This document shows positions 7,074-14,917 of a stretch of 64,000 nucleotides of DNA, in pieces. A program made the translations under genes and the position numbers. The DNA is taken from NCBI RefSeq assembly GCF_008711525.1, contig NZ_VXKS01000003.1:62001-126000 (forward strand), in the 5' to 3' direction. The DNA is from Cysteiniphilum sp. JM-1 (GTDB lineage: Bacteria > Pseudomonadota > Gammaproteobacteria > Francisellales > Francisellaceae). Numbering within the stretch: the first letter of the stretch is position 1; each line of letters opens with the position of its first letter. Below the pieces are notes generated by a model that worked only from the letters and a program-made list of their open reading frames with translations, searched no databases and had not been told where the DNA came from.

Positions 7074-8339
7074 TCATCTCAAAGCAACTGCATCACTTGA
7101 TTTAAATGGAGTAACCTCAGCTAAAACATCAAATAAATAATCAATTTCAGCTAGGGTATTATAATAAGCAAAGCCAATGCGCAACACACCATCGTTTGGA
7201 TCCAACTCGAGTTTTTTAATAAATCGTGGCACATAAAAGTGTCCATAACCGACACAAATATGATGTTTTGCCAAAGCTTGTGCTAAATCCCTGTTGCTGA
7301 CACCGGCAATAGTTATTGCAAATGTTGGCGTGCGCTTGCTTAGCTTATCCTGGGAAGCTATACCATGCACCGTGATGTGCGGACATGCCTCAAGTTTTTT
7401 CAAAAAGTAAGATTTAAGCATTAACTCATGTGTCTCTATTGCTGACATACTTAATTTTAATGCTGCCTTTAAATCTGTTTTTGCCATTTGCTCATTGACC
7501 AAAGCAGCTTTGTGATAAATGGCTGCCTCTAAACCTGCCAATGCTTCAAAATTTTGCGTACCGGTTTCTAGCGCATAAGGCAAAGTATCAGGTGCTGGCG
7601 CTATTTTATAAGGTTTAATCGATGCCATAGTCTGTGATTTACTATACAAAATACCGATATGCGGTGCCGAGAACTTATAGCCTGAACACACTAACCAGTC
7701 ACAATCCATCACTTGCACATCAACTTTATGATGCGCAATAAAATGCACTGCATCGACAAATAGCTTAACCTGATACTGTTTTGCCAAAGCACTAACATGC
7801 GTAATATCCGTAATACTGCCGCAAATATTAGATGCCAACGTTATCGCAATGAGTCTTGTCTGACCCTTTTTCAATATCACTTCAAGTCGATCAAGATCAA
7901 GCGTATAACTATCTTGATTAAATGGTAGTATCTCAGCATTAATTCCCTTCTCCTGTGCCTTGGTAAGCCACGGACTGATATTTGCCTCATGATCAAGCTC
8001 ACTAATAACAATGTTATCCTTAGGCGACCAAGTATTAGCAATCGCATGTGATAATGCCCATGTGATCGTTGTCATATTTTGCCCAAAACTGATCTCTTTA
8101 GAATCTTTTGCATTAATCAGCGCTGCCATCACCTCTCGAGTTTTATCCATTTGCTGTTGTGCGCTAATGCTACTTTGGTAAAAACCACCTAAATTGGCAA
8201 CACCACCTGCCATAAACTCAGCCATCGCACTTATTACTGCAAAACTTACCTGCGTACCACCCGGACCATCAAAATAAATCGCCGGATTAGGTTTAATCAA
8301 CGCCGAAAAGCCTTGCCGTATTTTATCTACATCAAACAT
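7074..8339 (-). CDS. Class V aminotransferase-fold PLP enzyme (cysteine-desulfurase-like)
   Basis: A 421-residue fold-type I PLP enzyme resembling the 'cysteine desulfurase-like' VC1184 group. Visible are FDGPGGTQVSFAVISAM at the N-terminus, the PLP phosphate/ring region TLASNICGSITDI, the acidic VDAVHFIAHHKVD, and the Schiff-base lysine in VCSGYKFSAPHIG. The RxGHHC-type loop that carries the catalytic Cys of NifS/SufS enzymes is absent: the corresponding area reads CVGYGHFYVPRF. A desulfurase reaction is therefore doubtful; lyase or transfer chemistry on an amino acid is more likely. It is the second gene after a 2-oxoglutarate dioxygenase, 25 bases downstream, so the two are probably co-transcribed and act on the same substrate. 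Confidence 0.85.
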   Translation of the reverse strand: MFDVDKIRQGFSALIKPNPAIYFDGPGGTQVSFAVISAMAEFMAGGVANLGGFYQSSISAQQQMDKTREVMAALINAKDSKEISFGQNMTTITWALSHAIANTWSPKDNIVISELDHEANISPWLTKAQEKGINAEILPFNQDSYTLDLDRLEVILKKGQTRLIAITLASNICGSITDITHVSALAKQYQVKLFVDAVHFIAHHKVDVQVMDCDWLVCSGYKFSAPHIGILYSKSQTMASIKPYKIAPAPDTLPYALETGTQNFEALAGLEAAIYHKAALVNEQMAKTDLKAALKLSMSAIETHELMLKSYFLKKLEACPHITVHGIASQDKLSKRTPTFAITIAGVSNRDLAQALAKHHICVGYGHFYVPRFIKKLELDPNDGVLRIGFAYYNTLAEIDYLFDVLAEVTPFKSSDAVALR

Positions 8340-8364
8340 AAATAGCTTGTCCTCTTATATTTTA

Positions 8365-9066
8365 CTATTTGTTAATCTGCATAGTAATCACAAACACATC
8401 ACGATGCCCTGCTCCTGGTAATAAAGGAACAATTGGTGAGGCATAATGTGCATATTTGCGATCATTAAAGAGAAACATCTCACCCTCTTGTAGCGCTTGA
8501 TTGACATAAATATGTCGATGATTATTAATATCAACCAATAGCGAATTACCACCCGTGATATTTTGCATATCAACACAAACCACAGTGACATAATCAAAAC
8601 CATCTTGATGCACTCCCTCAGGAGCCGGCTTGCCTGTTACCTCATCATTGGTGTATATGCGAATCTGATGAATACCAAAATGATAGTCACATGCTGGCAG
8701 CTTAGGATAAATGTGCGCCATGATAACGTTGCTAGCCACTTTCTTGGCGACATCCATCTCGATTAATGGGAAACTTCGGTCAATCCCGCCTTGGTATTTA
8801 TTAAGCTTCTTTGATTGGTGAAACACTTCACTATGCGGACTCACACTAATCTCACCCCGCAAAATATCACCCACAGCAAACGCACGATGGCGATAATTGT
8901 CCCCCGATCTCATATTTGGATCACGCTTGAGTGTTTCAAAAGACTTGGCAAATATAGGTTTTAAGTCACCAATAAACGCAATCTGATACATCATTTCTTC
9001 GGCTTTTTCTGCTTCTTCAGCTTTTCTATTTGATCCTTTTGGCATATCTAATTCCACTTGATACAT
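8365..9066 (-). CDS. 2-oxoglutarate/Fe(II) dioxygenase, isoleucine-hydroxylase-like family
   Basis: A 233-residue protein fitting the 2OG-Fe_dioxy_2 group that includes the Bacillus L-isoleucine 4-hydroxylase. The iron ligands can be placed as His153 and Asp155 in GVHQDGFDYV and His207 in NDRKYAHYASPI; Arg222 in GAGHRDVFVITM is the probable 2-oxoglutarate-binding residue. The family hydroxylates free aliphatic amino acids; the substrate here is unknown. AAGGAGGA precedes the ATG at good spacing. It heads an operon with a class V PLP enzyme and is divergent from a transporter and AraC regulator, suggesting one pathway of amino-acid modification plus transport. Confidence 0.85.
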   Translation of the reverse strand: MYQVELDMPKGSNRKAEEAEKAEEMMYQIAFIGDLKPIFAKSFETLKRDPNMRSGDNYRHRAFAVGDILRGEISVSPHSEVFHQSKKLNKYQGGIDRSFPLIEMDVAKKVASNVIMAHIYPKLPACDYHFGIHQIRIYTNDEVTGKPAPEGVHQDGFDYVTVVCVDMQNITGGNSLLVDINNHRHIYVNQALQEGEMFLFNDRKYAHYASPIVPLLPGAGHRDVFVITMQINK

Positions 9067-9180
9067 CTAAATCCTCCTTAACATAGTTATATATTGCAAA
9101 TAAAGCAAAAACGCCGTGCTTTACCAAACGCAGTTACTACACCTTTTTTTGTTGCTAAGCGCAAGCATTTCAGTATTTAA

Positions 9181-9209
9181 TTTACAGAACACTATCTTTT
9201 TAATTTAAT
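9181..9209 (+). promoter_or_regulatory. Promoter of the transporter/AraC operon
   Basis: TTTACA (9181-9186) and TTTAAT (9204-9209) are spaced by exactly 17 bases; each matches five of six consensus positions. Transcription would start near 9216, some 43 bases before the transporter ATG. The 190-base divergent region also must drive the dioxygenase on the other strand. Confidence 0.6.
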
Positions 9210-9258
9210 TTTCTCTACCATTGGCGCGTTTTAGCAATCATTTGACAGGAGTTTTCTT

Positions 9259-10260
9259 ATGTTTTTCGCGCAATCTTATGGACTTGCGATTTTATTTTGT
9301 ATTATCACAATGCTCTGCTGGGGATCTTGGGCAAATCTTCAAAAAGCAACAGGCAAGCAATGGGCATTTCAATATTTCTATTGGGATTATGCCATTGGCG
9401 TGCTCTTAATTAGCTTTATTCTTGCCATCACTTTGGGTAATACTGGCGACATTGGACGTGGATTTTTTACAGATCTGGCACAAGCAAATACTGGTATGAT
9501 TCTACTTGCGTTTATTGGTGGTATTGTCTTTAACCTTGCCAATATTTTACTCGTTGCTGCCATTGATATTGCAGGCATGGCAGTCGCTTTCCCTGTTGCT
9601 ATTGGCCTTGCCTTAGTGCTTGGCGTGATTCTTAATTATATTGCCAACCCGTTGGGTAATGCCTTAGTTTTAGCCATCGGTGTAATCTGTGTAGCCATTG
9701 CCATCATCCTTGATGCCAAGGCATATAAAACACTCAAAGCGCACTTAACGCAATCAGCATTTAAAAAAGGACTTATTATTGCACTGATCTCTGGCGCATT
9801 GATGGGTACATTTTACTATTTCGTTGCGGCATCGATGGTTACCAATTTCCACACACCAGAAGCAGGAAAGCTAACACCTTATAGTGCTGCGGTTATTTTT
9901 GCGATTGGCTTATTTTTATCAAACTTCATTATCAACATATGGATGATGAAGAAGCCATTTATTGGCGAACCAATCAAAGGCGCGGGTTACTTTAAAGGAA
10001 GCTTTAGAGCACATATCTTTGGTATTTTAGGAGGTGCCATTTGGGGCTTGGGTACTGGCTTAAACTTTATTGCTGCGGGTACCGCAGGACCCGCTATCTC
10101 TTATGGTCTTGGTCAAGGGGCAACGATGATTGCCGCTCTTTGGGGCGTGTTTATTTGGCGTGAGTTCAAACAGGCACCTCAATCAGCTAATAAGCTTTTA
10201 TTGTGGATGTTTATCTTCTACTTTATTGGTTTATTATTGATTATCTTTGCTAAAGCTTAA
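9259..10260 (+). CDS. DMT-superfamily permease, GRP/ureide-permease type
   Basis: A 333-residue polytopic protein with about ten membrane helices. The first helix contains MLCWGSWANLQK, a motif typical of the glucose/ribose-uptake and ureide permease branch of the drug/metabolite transporter superfamily; two repeated halves of five helices are visible, the second beginning near GLIIALISGALMGTFYYF. AGGAG lies before the ATG. Annotated relatives are called sugar transporters, but the substrate of this one is not evident. The divergent dioxygenase and PLP enzyme point to an amino-acid-derived compound, which is inference. It is followed 18 bases later by an AraC regulator. Confidence 0.82.
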   Translation: MFFAQSYGLAILFCIITMLCWGSWANLQKATGKQWAFQYFYWDYAIGVLLISFILAITLGNTGDIGRGFFTDLAQANTGMILLAFIGGIVFNLANILLVAAIDIAGMAVAFPVAIGLALVLGVILNYIANPLGNALVLAIGVICVAIAIILDAKAYKTLKAHLTQSAFKKGLIIALISGALMGTFYYFVAASMVTNFHTPEAGKLTPYSAAVIFAIGLFLSNFIINIWMMKKPFIGEPIKGAGYFKGSFRAHIFGILGGAIWGLGTGLNFIAAGTAGPAISYGLGQGATMIAALWGVFIWREFKQAPQSANKLLLWMFIFYFIGLLLIIFAKA

Positions 10261-10278
10261 TAAGTTAAAGACCAAGCG

Positions 10279-11010
10279 ATGAGTGATCAGACTGACAAAA
10301 ATCTCGCACACATTCTAAGCATTGATATTAGCCATTTCCCAACGGCTAAATTGCATGAGCATGATGAAGCTCAATTAAGCTATATACAAAAAGGCGTGCT
10401 AAAGGTGATCGTCGCGCATAAAGTCTATATCGTGCCCGCAGGTTTTGCGATTTATACCCCACCAAAGATCACCCACGGCATTGAATGCGGACAGGATATT
10501 GATGGCATCATGCTGTACTTTGATCAAGACCTGCCGCTATTACCAACTTCTGTCATTATTTTTAAACCAGATGAGCTGATCAAGCAATTGATACTTAAAA
10601 TCCATCAGCAAGATCAACAGGTGCCGGCTGTTTTTACCCAAGCATTATTACAAGCAATGCATGATGATAAATCCGAGCCTAACTACACTTTAAGCTTTCC
10701 AACACATCCTTTACTGCGTGATTTAATTACCTATATTGATCATCAGCTATCACAACCAGTATCCATTGAAGTCATTGCTCAAAAAGCACATCTGAGTGCT
10801 CGCCACTTATCACGTATTTTCAAGAAAGAAACGGGGCTGTCATTTTCCTATTGGCTACAGCAATACAAAATGCTCTATGCTTTGGTACTCTTGCCACAAC
10901 ATCAAAGCACATCCGTCGTTGCCCGAGCATTAGGTTATGATAGTGATAGCGCTTTTATTAGCACCTTTAAGAAATTCACGCATGGCAAGCCACCCTCTTT
11001 CTTCTATTAA
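10279..11010 (+). CDS. AraC-family transcriptional regulator
   Basis: A 243-residue regulator with an N-terminal cupin-like sensor (AKLHEHDEAQLSYIQKG and FAIYTPPKITHGIE, residues about 20-85) and a C-terminal AraC/XylS DNA-binding domain with two helix-turn-helix units (IEVIAQKAHLSARHLSRIFK and VVARALGYDSDSAFISTFKK, residues about 165-240). The histidine/glutamate pattern of the cupin region resembles small-molecule-binding AraC members. It is the second gene of the permease operon and is likely to control this operon and the divergent enzymes in response to their substrate; that is inferred from position. Confidence 0.9.
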   Translation: MSDQTDKNLAHILSIDISHFPTAKLHEHDEAQLSYIQKGVLKVIVAHKVYIVPAGFAIYTPPKITHGIECGQDIDGIMLYFDQDLPLLPTSVIIFKPDELIKQLILKIHQQDQQVPAVFTQALLQAMHDDKSEPNYTLSFPTHPLLRDLITYIDHQLSQPVSIEVIAQKAHLSARHLSRIFKKETGLSFSYWLQQYKMLYALVLLPQHQSTSVVARALGYDSDSAFISTFKKFTHGKPPSFFY

Positions 11011-11103
11011 ATTACTACTTATCAGACTGAACTTATTTATAAACCGATCAATCAAAGGTATGATCAATATCATTGCTATTAACCGCTGTGATTAGATGAC
11101 AAA

Positions 11104-11940
11104 ATGACTTTGTTTAGCGCCAGTCGGAATACACCGTTAATTAAGAAGTTTGAACAATGGATTACTGAGGCAAAAACATTTAAAGAAATCGGTCAGCTTT
11201 CGATTAAATATAGCCAACCGATTAAACGTATGTTTCATTTAGCACTGCCTAATGAACAGCTCCTAAACTTCACATTTATTCGCACGCATAATGATTTAAA
11301 GCGTAATATCGTCACATTAGAGCCTATGTTAGCGCTAAAGTTTTATCGTCAAAATCTACATATTGACGATCATATGCTCGATCGCAACCTTATCAATCCA
11401 TTCTATGACCGAGTTGAATTAATGAACCCCTTTTACCAGAAGGCATTTATTGAACTGACCTCACCAAACGAATTATCAACACCTGTTGTTATTGAGCATG
11501 ATCTTGATTTCTATAAAGATGCTTTTTGCTTTCAGATTGCTAACCCAACCAATAAAGACTTTATTACTGGGGCACGGTTTGCAACGTTTCTGCAAATGAT
11601 TATCGCATTTTACAACTTTTATTCGCCACAGCTAACACCCAACTTTCCAAGCTATGATACCCGAAGTATAATGACAGAATTTAGGCAGGATGATCTTTTC
11701 CAAGACTTCATCACAATGCACGATCTAACACCCACACAAGGCCAATATCTGAAATATTTAGTATTTTCTTGGGAAAGTAAGCGCATTGCGACGCATTTAT
11801 GTCGCTCTGAACGCACAGTTGAAAAAGTAATTGATGCCATCAAACTAAAGCTCAATTTACACTCCAAACAGGAGCTGTGTACATTGCTACAATGTTATTA
11901 CATCAACTTGATTTCAGAGTGTATAACTAACTGTCATTGA
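11104..11940 (+). CDS. LuxR-type (GerE) transcriptional regulator
   Basis: A 278-residue protein with a C-terminal LuxR helix-turn-helix: LTPTQGQYLKYLVFSWESKR, IATHLCRSERTVEKVIDAIK and LKLNLHSKQELCTLL, residues about 205-265. The N-terminal 200 residues do not look like a receiver domain or a classic acyl-homoserine-lactone pocket, although the length suits a sensor of that size. No LuxI-type synthase is in the window. The 3' end overlaps the convergent secreted esterase gene by 7 bases. Target genes cannot be deduced; the neighbouring secreted hydrolases are candidates. Confidence 0.78.
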   Translation: MTLFSASRNTPLIKKFEQWITEAKTFKEIGQLSIKYSQPIKRMFHLALPNEQLLNFTFIRTHNDLKRNIVTLEPMLALKFYRQNLHIDDHMLDRNLINPFYDRVELMNPFYQKAFIELTSPNELSTPVVIEHDLDFYKDAFCFQIANPTNKDFITGARFATFLQMIIAFYNFYSPQLTPNFPSYDTRSIMTEFRQDDLFQDFITMHDLTPTQGQYLKYLVFSWESKRIATHLCRSERTVEKVIDAIKLKLNLHSKQELCTLLQCYYINLISECITNCH

Positions 11941-13466
11941 GCGTAGTTTAGTGTACAGTTATCAGCTGCTAAGCCATTTTGATCAGCGCTACAACTTTGG
12001 TTTAAATAGCCTGCCGCCTGATAGTAGGCATCGTGAATCTGGTCATAGCACACCAGTTTGGGATAAGTTGGATCACTAGCAATGCATGCTTTGACACCTT
12101 CTTTTGCTGTAGCACTACAAGATAGCGCCTTTTTGCTGACAGCAAGCTCACCAAGATAGGCACCCCACCCAGTATATGGCTTGTTATTATGATCAAGAAT
12201 ATAAGCGCCAATATGCAACGAGTGAGGACAGCTGTATTTAAGGGATACATCCACAGGTTTTTCAGCCTTAAGAATATTATTTAGATAAGCGGCTAAAGCT
12301 TGTGCATGTTGATAAGCGTAAGCTTTGGTTGGATGCCCGCTACCTGAGCCATCACTTGGAAGACGCATATCAACAAAGCAGCTTACTGTATTGCCATTAA
12401 AGTATAGATTTTGTGGTGTAGCACACGCCTGCCCTACTATATTTTCCTCTGCTTGCCAATACTGCTGATACATTGGCACATAATCAGGACGAAAACCCCA
12501 TAAATCCAACACAATTTTGGCATGTAAATTTAGTGCTTGCACTTTATCAACAAATTTCTGCAGCGCTTGCTGATATGTGCTTTTATCAGCAACAAAGGTG
12601 TCATTGGTGCCAAGATTAATCACAATAATATCGGCGTTTTCACTCATTATTGGCTGATTGTGTTGATCTGTGTTATAGCTACTGCTGTCATAATATGTGA
12701 ACATGGTCGAGCTACCCCAGTATGAGCCCGGTGTTAACGATATTCCTGATAGCGCAATAAAGCTTGGATCAACATGCCAACCTTGTGCATTTAATTGTTC
12801 AATGCTTTGAAAGGCATAAGAAATCGCGATATTAGCATAGCCGATATTATCACTTGCACCACCATCATTATTGCCATCTTGCATTCCTGCCGTGATCGAG
12901 TCACCATAAAATACAATTTTTTTTAAATCACTATATTTCTCAACTAACTCAGTGTTATTTAGTGTCATCGATTGCACATAAAACGGTGAGTAGAAAAATG
13001 GCGCCTGCTTTGCATCTGACTCATTTAATTGCACCAACTTGATATTATGCACTTTGGATAAATCTAGTGTTGGATCAAGGCTTAAATCAATATCAACATC
13101 CGTCGTTAATGCATTATCAAGTTTAATAGCGCTGGCAGGTGCTTGTACTATTGAGGTGCGTGCCACGTTCGCTAGCTTATTATCAACATAGATATTAAAC
13201 CATGTCTCATTGCTATTACTTGGCGTAACTTTAGCAAGCTTTATCACTACATTGGCGTCATGCTTAAGCGCTTTAATATTAAAAGATACCGTACTTCCTG
13301 ACCAATTCATTGCAACTCTATCATTAATAAGCTCGTGATTACTGCGCCCTAAATACATGATATTAGGATTATTACCTAAAACTGTCTCGCTACTGGCAAA
13401 CCCCATACCACTTAAACTCGCAAGCCCACATATCATTGCATATTTTATTTTACTATTTCCTTGCAT
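11934..13466 (-). CDS. Secreted SGNH esterase, carbohydrate esterase family 2-like
   Basis: With the start at 13466 (AAGGAGG eight bases upstream) the protein has 510 residues and a signal peptide ending near GMGFASS. The N-terminal 150 residues, with MYLGRSN and MNWSGSTVSFNI, resemble the jelly-roll domain of CE2 acetyl esterases. The SGNH domain follows: IVFYGDSITAG (nucleophile Ser), INLGTNDT (Asn block) and a GSGHPT motif carrying the catalytic His. The Cys-rich C-terminus (CPHSLHIG, LSCSATAKEGVKAC, SCSADQNG) probably forms disulfides. CE2 enzymes remove acetyl groups from plant or microbial polysaccharides; the substrate here is unknown. The open frame reaches 13604, inside the upstream gene, which I regard as spurious extension. 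It follows the glycosidase-like gene by 25 bases. Confidence 0.8.
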   Translation of the reverse strand: MQGNSKIKYAMICGLASLSGMGFASSETVLGNNPNIMYLGRSNHELINDRVAMNWSGSTVSFNIKALKHDANVVIKLAKVTPSNSNETWFNIYVDNKLANVARTSIVQAPASAIKLDNALTTDVDIDLSLDPTLDLSKVHNIKLVQLNESDAKQAPFFYSPFYVQSMTLNNTELVEKYSDLKKIVFYGDSITAGMQDGNNDGGASDNIGYANIAISYAFQSIEQLNAQGWHVDPSFIALSGISLTPGSYWGSSTMFTYYDSSSYNTDQHNQPIMSENADIIVINLGTNDTFVADKSTYQQALQKFVDKVQALNLHAKIVLDLWGFRPDYVPMYQQYWQAEENIVGQACATPQNLYFNGNTVSCFVDMRLPSDGSGSGHPTKAYAYQHAQALAAYLNNILKAEKPVDVSLKYSCPHSLHIGAYILDHNNKPYTGWGAYLGELAVSKKALSCSATAKEGVKACIASDPTYPKLVCYDQIHDAYYQAAGYLNQSCSADQNGLAADNCTLNYAQ

Positions 13467-13491
13467 ACCAAAGCCTCCTTTTGGGTTATTT

Positions 13492-14802
13492 TCACACTTG
13501 ATAACACCCCCATAAATCGCAAGGATCATGATCAACACCACTGATACTGCCATAAAGAGGGATTCCATTTTGATCAACAACACCCATATGTAATTGACCA
13601 TCATCTACTGCAAAGGCTTTACCATTTTGCCAATAAACACTATCACGCCCTGTTTTTCCGGTTTCATCGCCTATTTCAAACCATAAAAGCGCATACGTCT
13701 GTTGTGGCAAATAATCTGATAGAACAGGTGATAGCGCACCAAAGTAGCGCTTAGCATAGCCTAACAGCTTGCCATTTTTATCTTCCCAAGCAGTTTTTGA
13801 ACTATGCGCCCAGCCTGTTTCACCAATGCCCCAGCGCAATTGTGATAATTGGCTTTGGCTAAGGATGTTATAATTGAGCAAATAATTTTTGAAAGTTGTT
13901 ATGCTGTCACTAAAGGTTGTTGCTAAATTTCGTGCATTAATAACAGCACTGTCATCCAATACACCGCTATAGTAAAACGGGTAAATATTCAGCCAGACAA
14001 CTGCTTTTAATTGATGCGCTAGATCATATGTGTAAATAGCTTTGAAACTTTGTAAAAGTGCTTGAATATAGTCTTGATTGTGACTTAGCTCACCATTCAT
14101 CACGCTACCTATCAGCCCATAAATCGCGCCTTTTCTTAACTTAAGTAAATATGTAAGCTTACTTTGATCGCCAACATCAATATCAACACTTAATGGTACA
14201 CGTGTTAGCGCTGGATTTTCTTGGTAGAAATTAGTCATCGAATCTATGAATATCTGAATACGCTTACTAATATGATTGTAACTCTCTGGCGAAATCCCCG
14301 GTTCCTGCAATAGCACAACATCATCCACACTATTAAGTCCTTGAGGAAGTGAGTTTTGTAATGCCAATATAAACTTAAACAAGGCTTGTTGACCATTTTG
14401 ATTGGTAAATAGCTTAAGCTGTCCTGCATCTATTGTTAATACCACGTGTGCATAAGGATAAGCTGACAATGCCTTGGTAAACGCACACCAACGATCATTT
14501 GGATTCTTGCTCGCACCATCAAAACTATTATGACAGCTTGTGTAATCAGTATTCTGGCTGAATAAACCAAAATTACCATATAAGCGAATCATCTGCTGAT
14601 TTTTCTGATTCTGCTGTTGAAAATGATATGCCAACGCGATTTGTGTAATCTTATACACATCATCTGCTGTGAGCTGCAGCGCTTTATCCGCATTACTATC
14701 GACCCAATCACCAAAATCAAAGCCCTGCATCAAGGCATTTGCTTGATTTAACTGAATAAATAATGACAGCACACAGCATAAAAGTATACGTAACAATCGC
14801 AT
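13492..14802 (-). CDS. Secreted glycoside-hydrolase-like protein
   Basis: A 436-residue exported protein with signal peptide MRLLRILLCCVLSLFIQLNQ cleaved after ANA. The body suggests a TIM barrel: MIRLYGNFGLF, VVLTIDAGQLKLF, VVLLQEPGISPESY, VVWLNIYPFYYSG and WGIGETGWAHSS at successive strands. The last resembles the xxETGW nucleophile strand of GH17-type beta-glucanases, and the Glu in LLQEP would be a candidate acid/base; this is a visual match only. Four Cys in the first 120 residues and two at the C-terminus may form disulfides. AAGG lies before the start. It forms an operon with the CE2-like esterase, so the pair probably attacks an acetylated glucan or similar polymer. Confidence 0.6.
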   Translation of the reverse strand: MRLLRILLCCVLSLFIQLNQANALMQGFDFGDWVDSNADKALQLTADDVYKITQIALAYHFQQQNQKNQQMIRLYGNFGLFSQNTDYTSCHNSFDGASKNPNDRWCAFTKALSAYPYAHVVLTIDAGQLKLFTNQNGQQALFKFILALQNSLPQGLNSVDDVVLLQEPGISPESYNHISKRIQIFIDSMTNFYQENPALTRVPLSVDIDVGDQSKLTYLLKLRKGAIYGLIGSVMNGELSHNQDYIQALLQSFKAIYTYDLAHQLKAVVWLNIYPFYYSGVLDDSAVINARNLATTFSDSITTFKNYLLNYNILSQSQLSQLRWGIGETGWAHSSKTAWEDKNGKLLGYAKRYFGALSPVLSDYLPQQTYALLWFEIGDETGKTGRDSVYWQNGKAFAVDDGQLHMGVVDQNGIPLYGSISGVDHDPCDLWGCYQV

Positions 14803-14864
14803 ATTAGAGCCTTATATTGGATTATTTTCACACAACCCAATATCCACAAATCCATGGCTTGTGC

Positions 14865-14885
14865 ATAGGGTAATGACTACCCTAT
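14865..14885. terminator. Hairpin between fumarase and glycosidase genes
   Basis: ATAGGGTA pairs perfectly with TACCCTAT around a five-base loop. In the plus direction a T-rich tract follows, but no plus-strand gene ends here; on the minus strand, which would end fumarase transcripts, there is no U-run. Its role is therefore uncertain. Confidence 0.4.
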
Positions 14886-14917
14886 TTGCTATTTTTTGCT
14901 ATTTTTGTTGTTTTTGC

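Noticed and set aside
13467-13604. Upstream extension of the CE2-like esterase
   Set aside because: It overlaps the upstream gene, lacks a ribosome-binding site, and a good AAGGAGG plus signal peptide lies at 13466.
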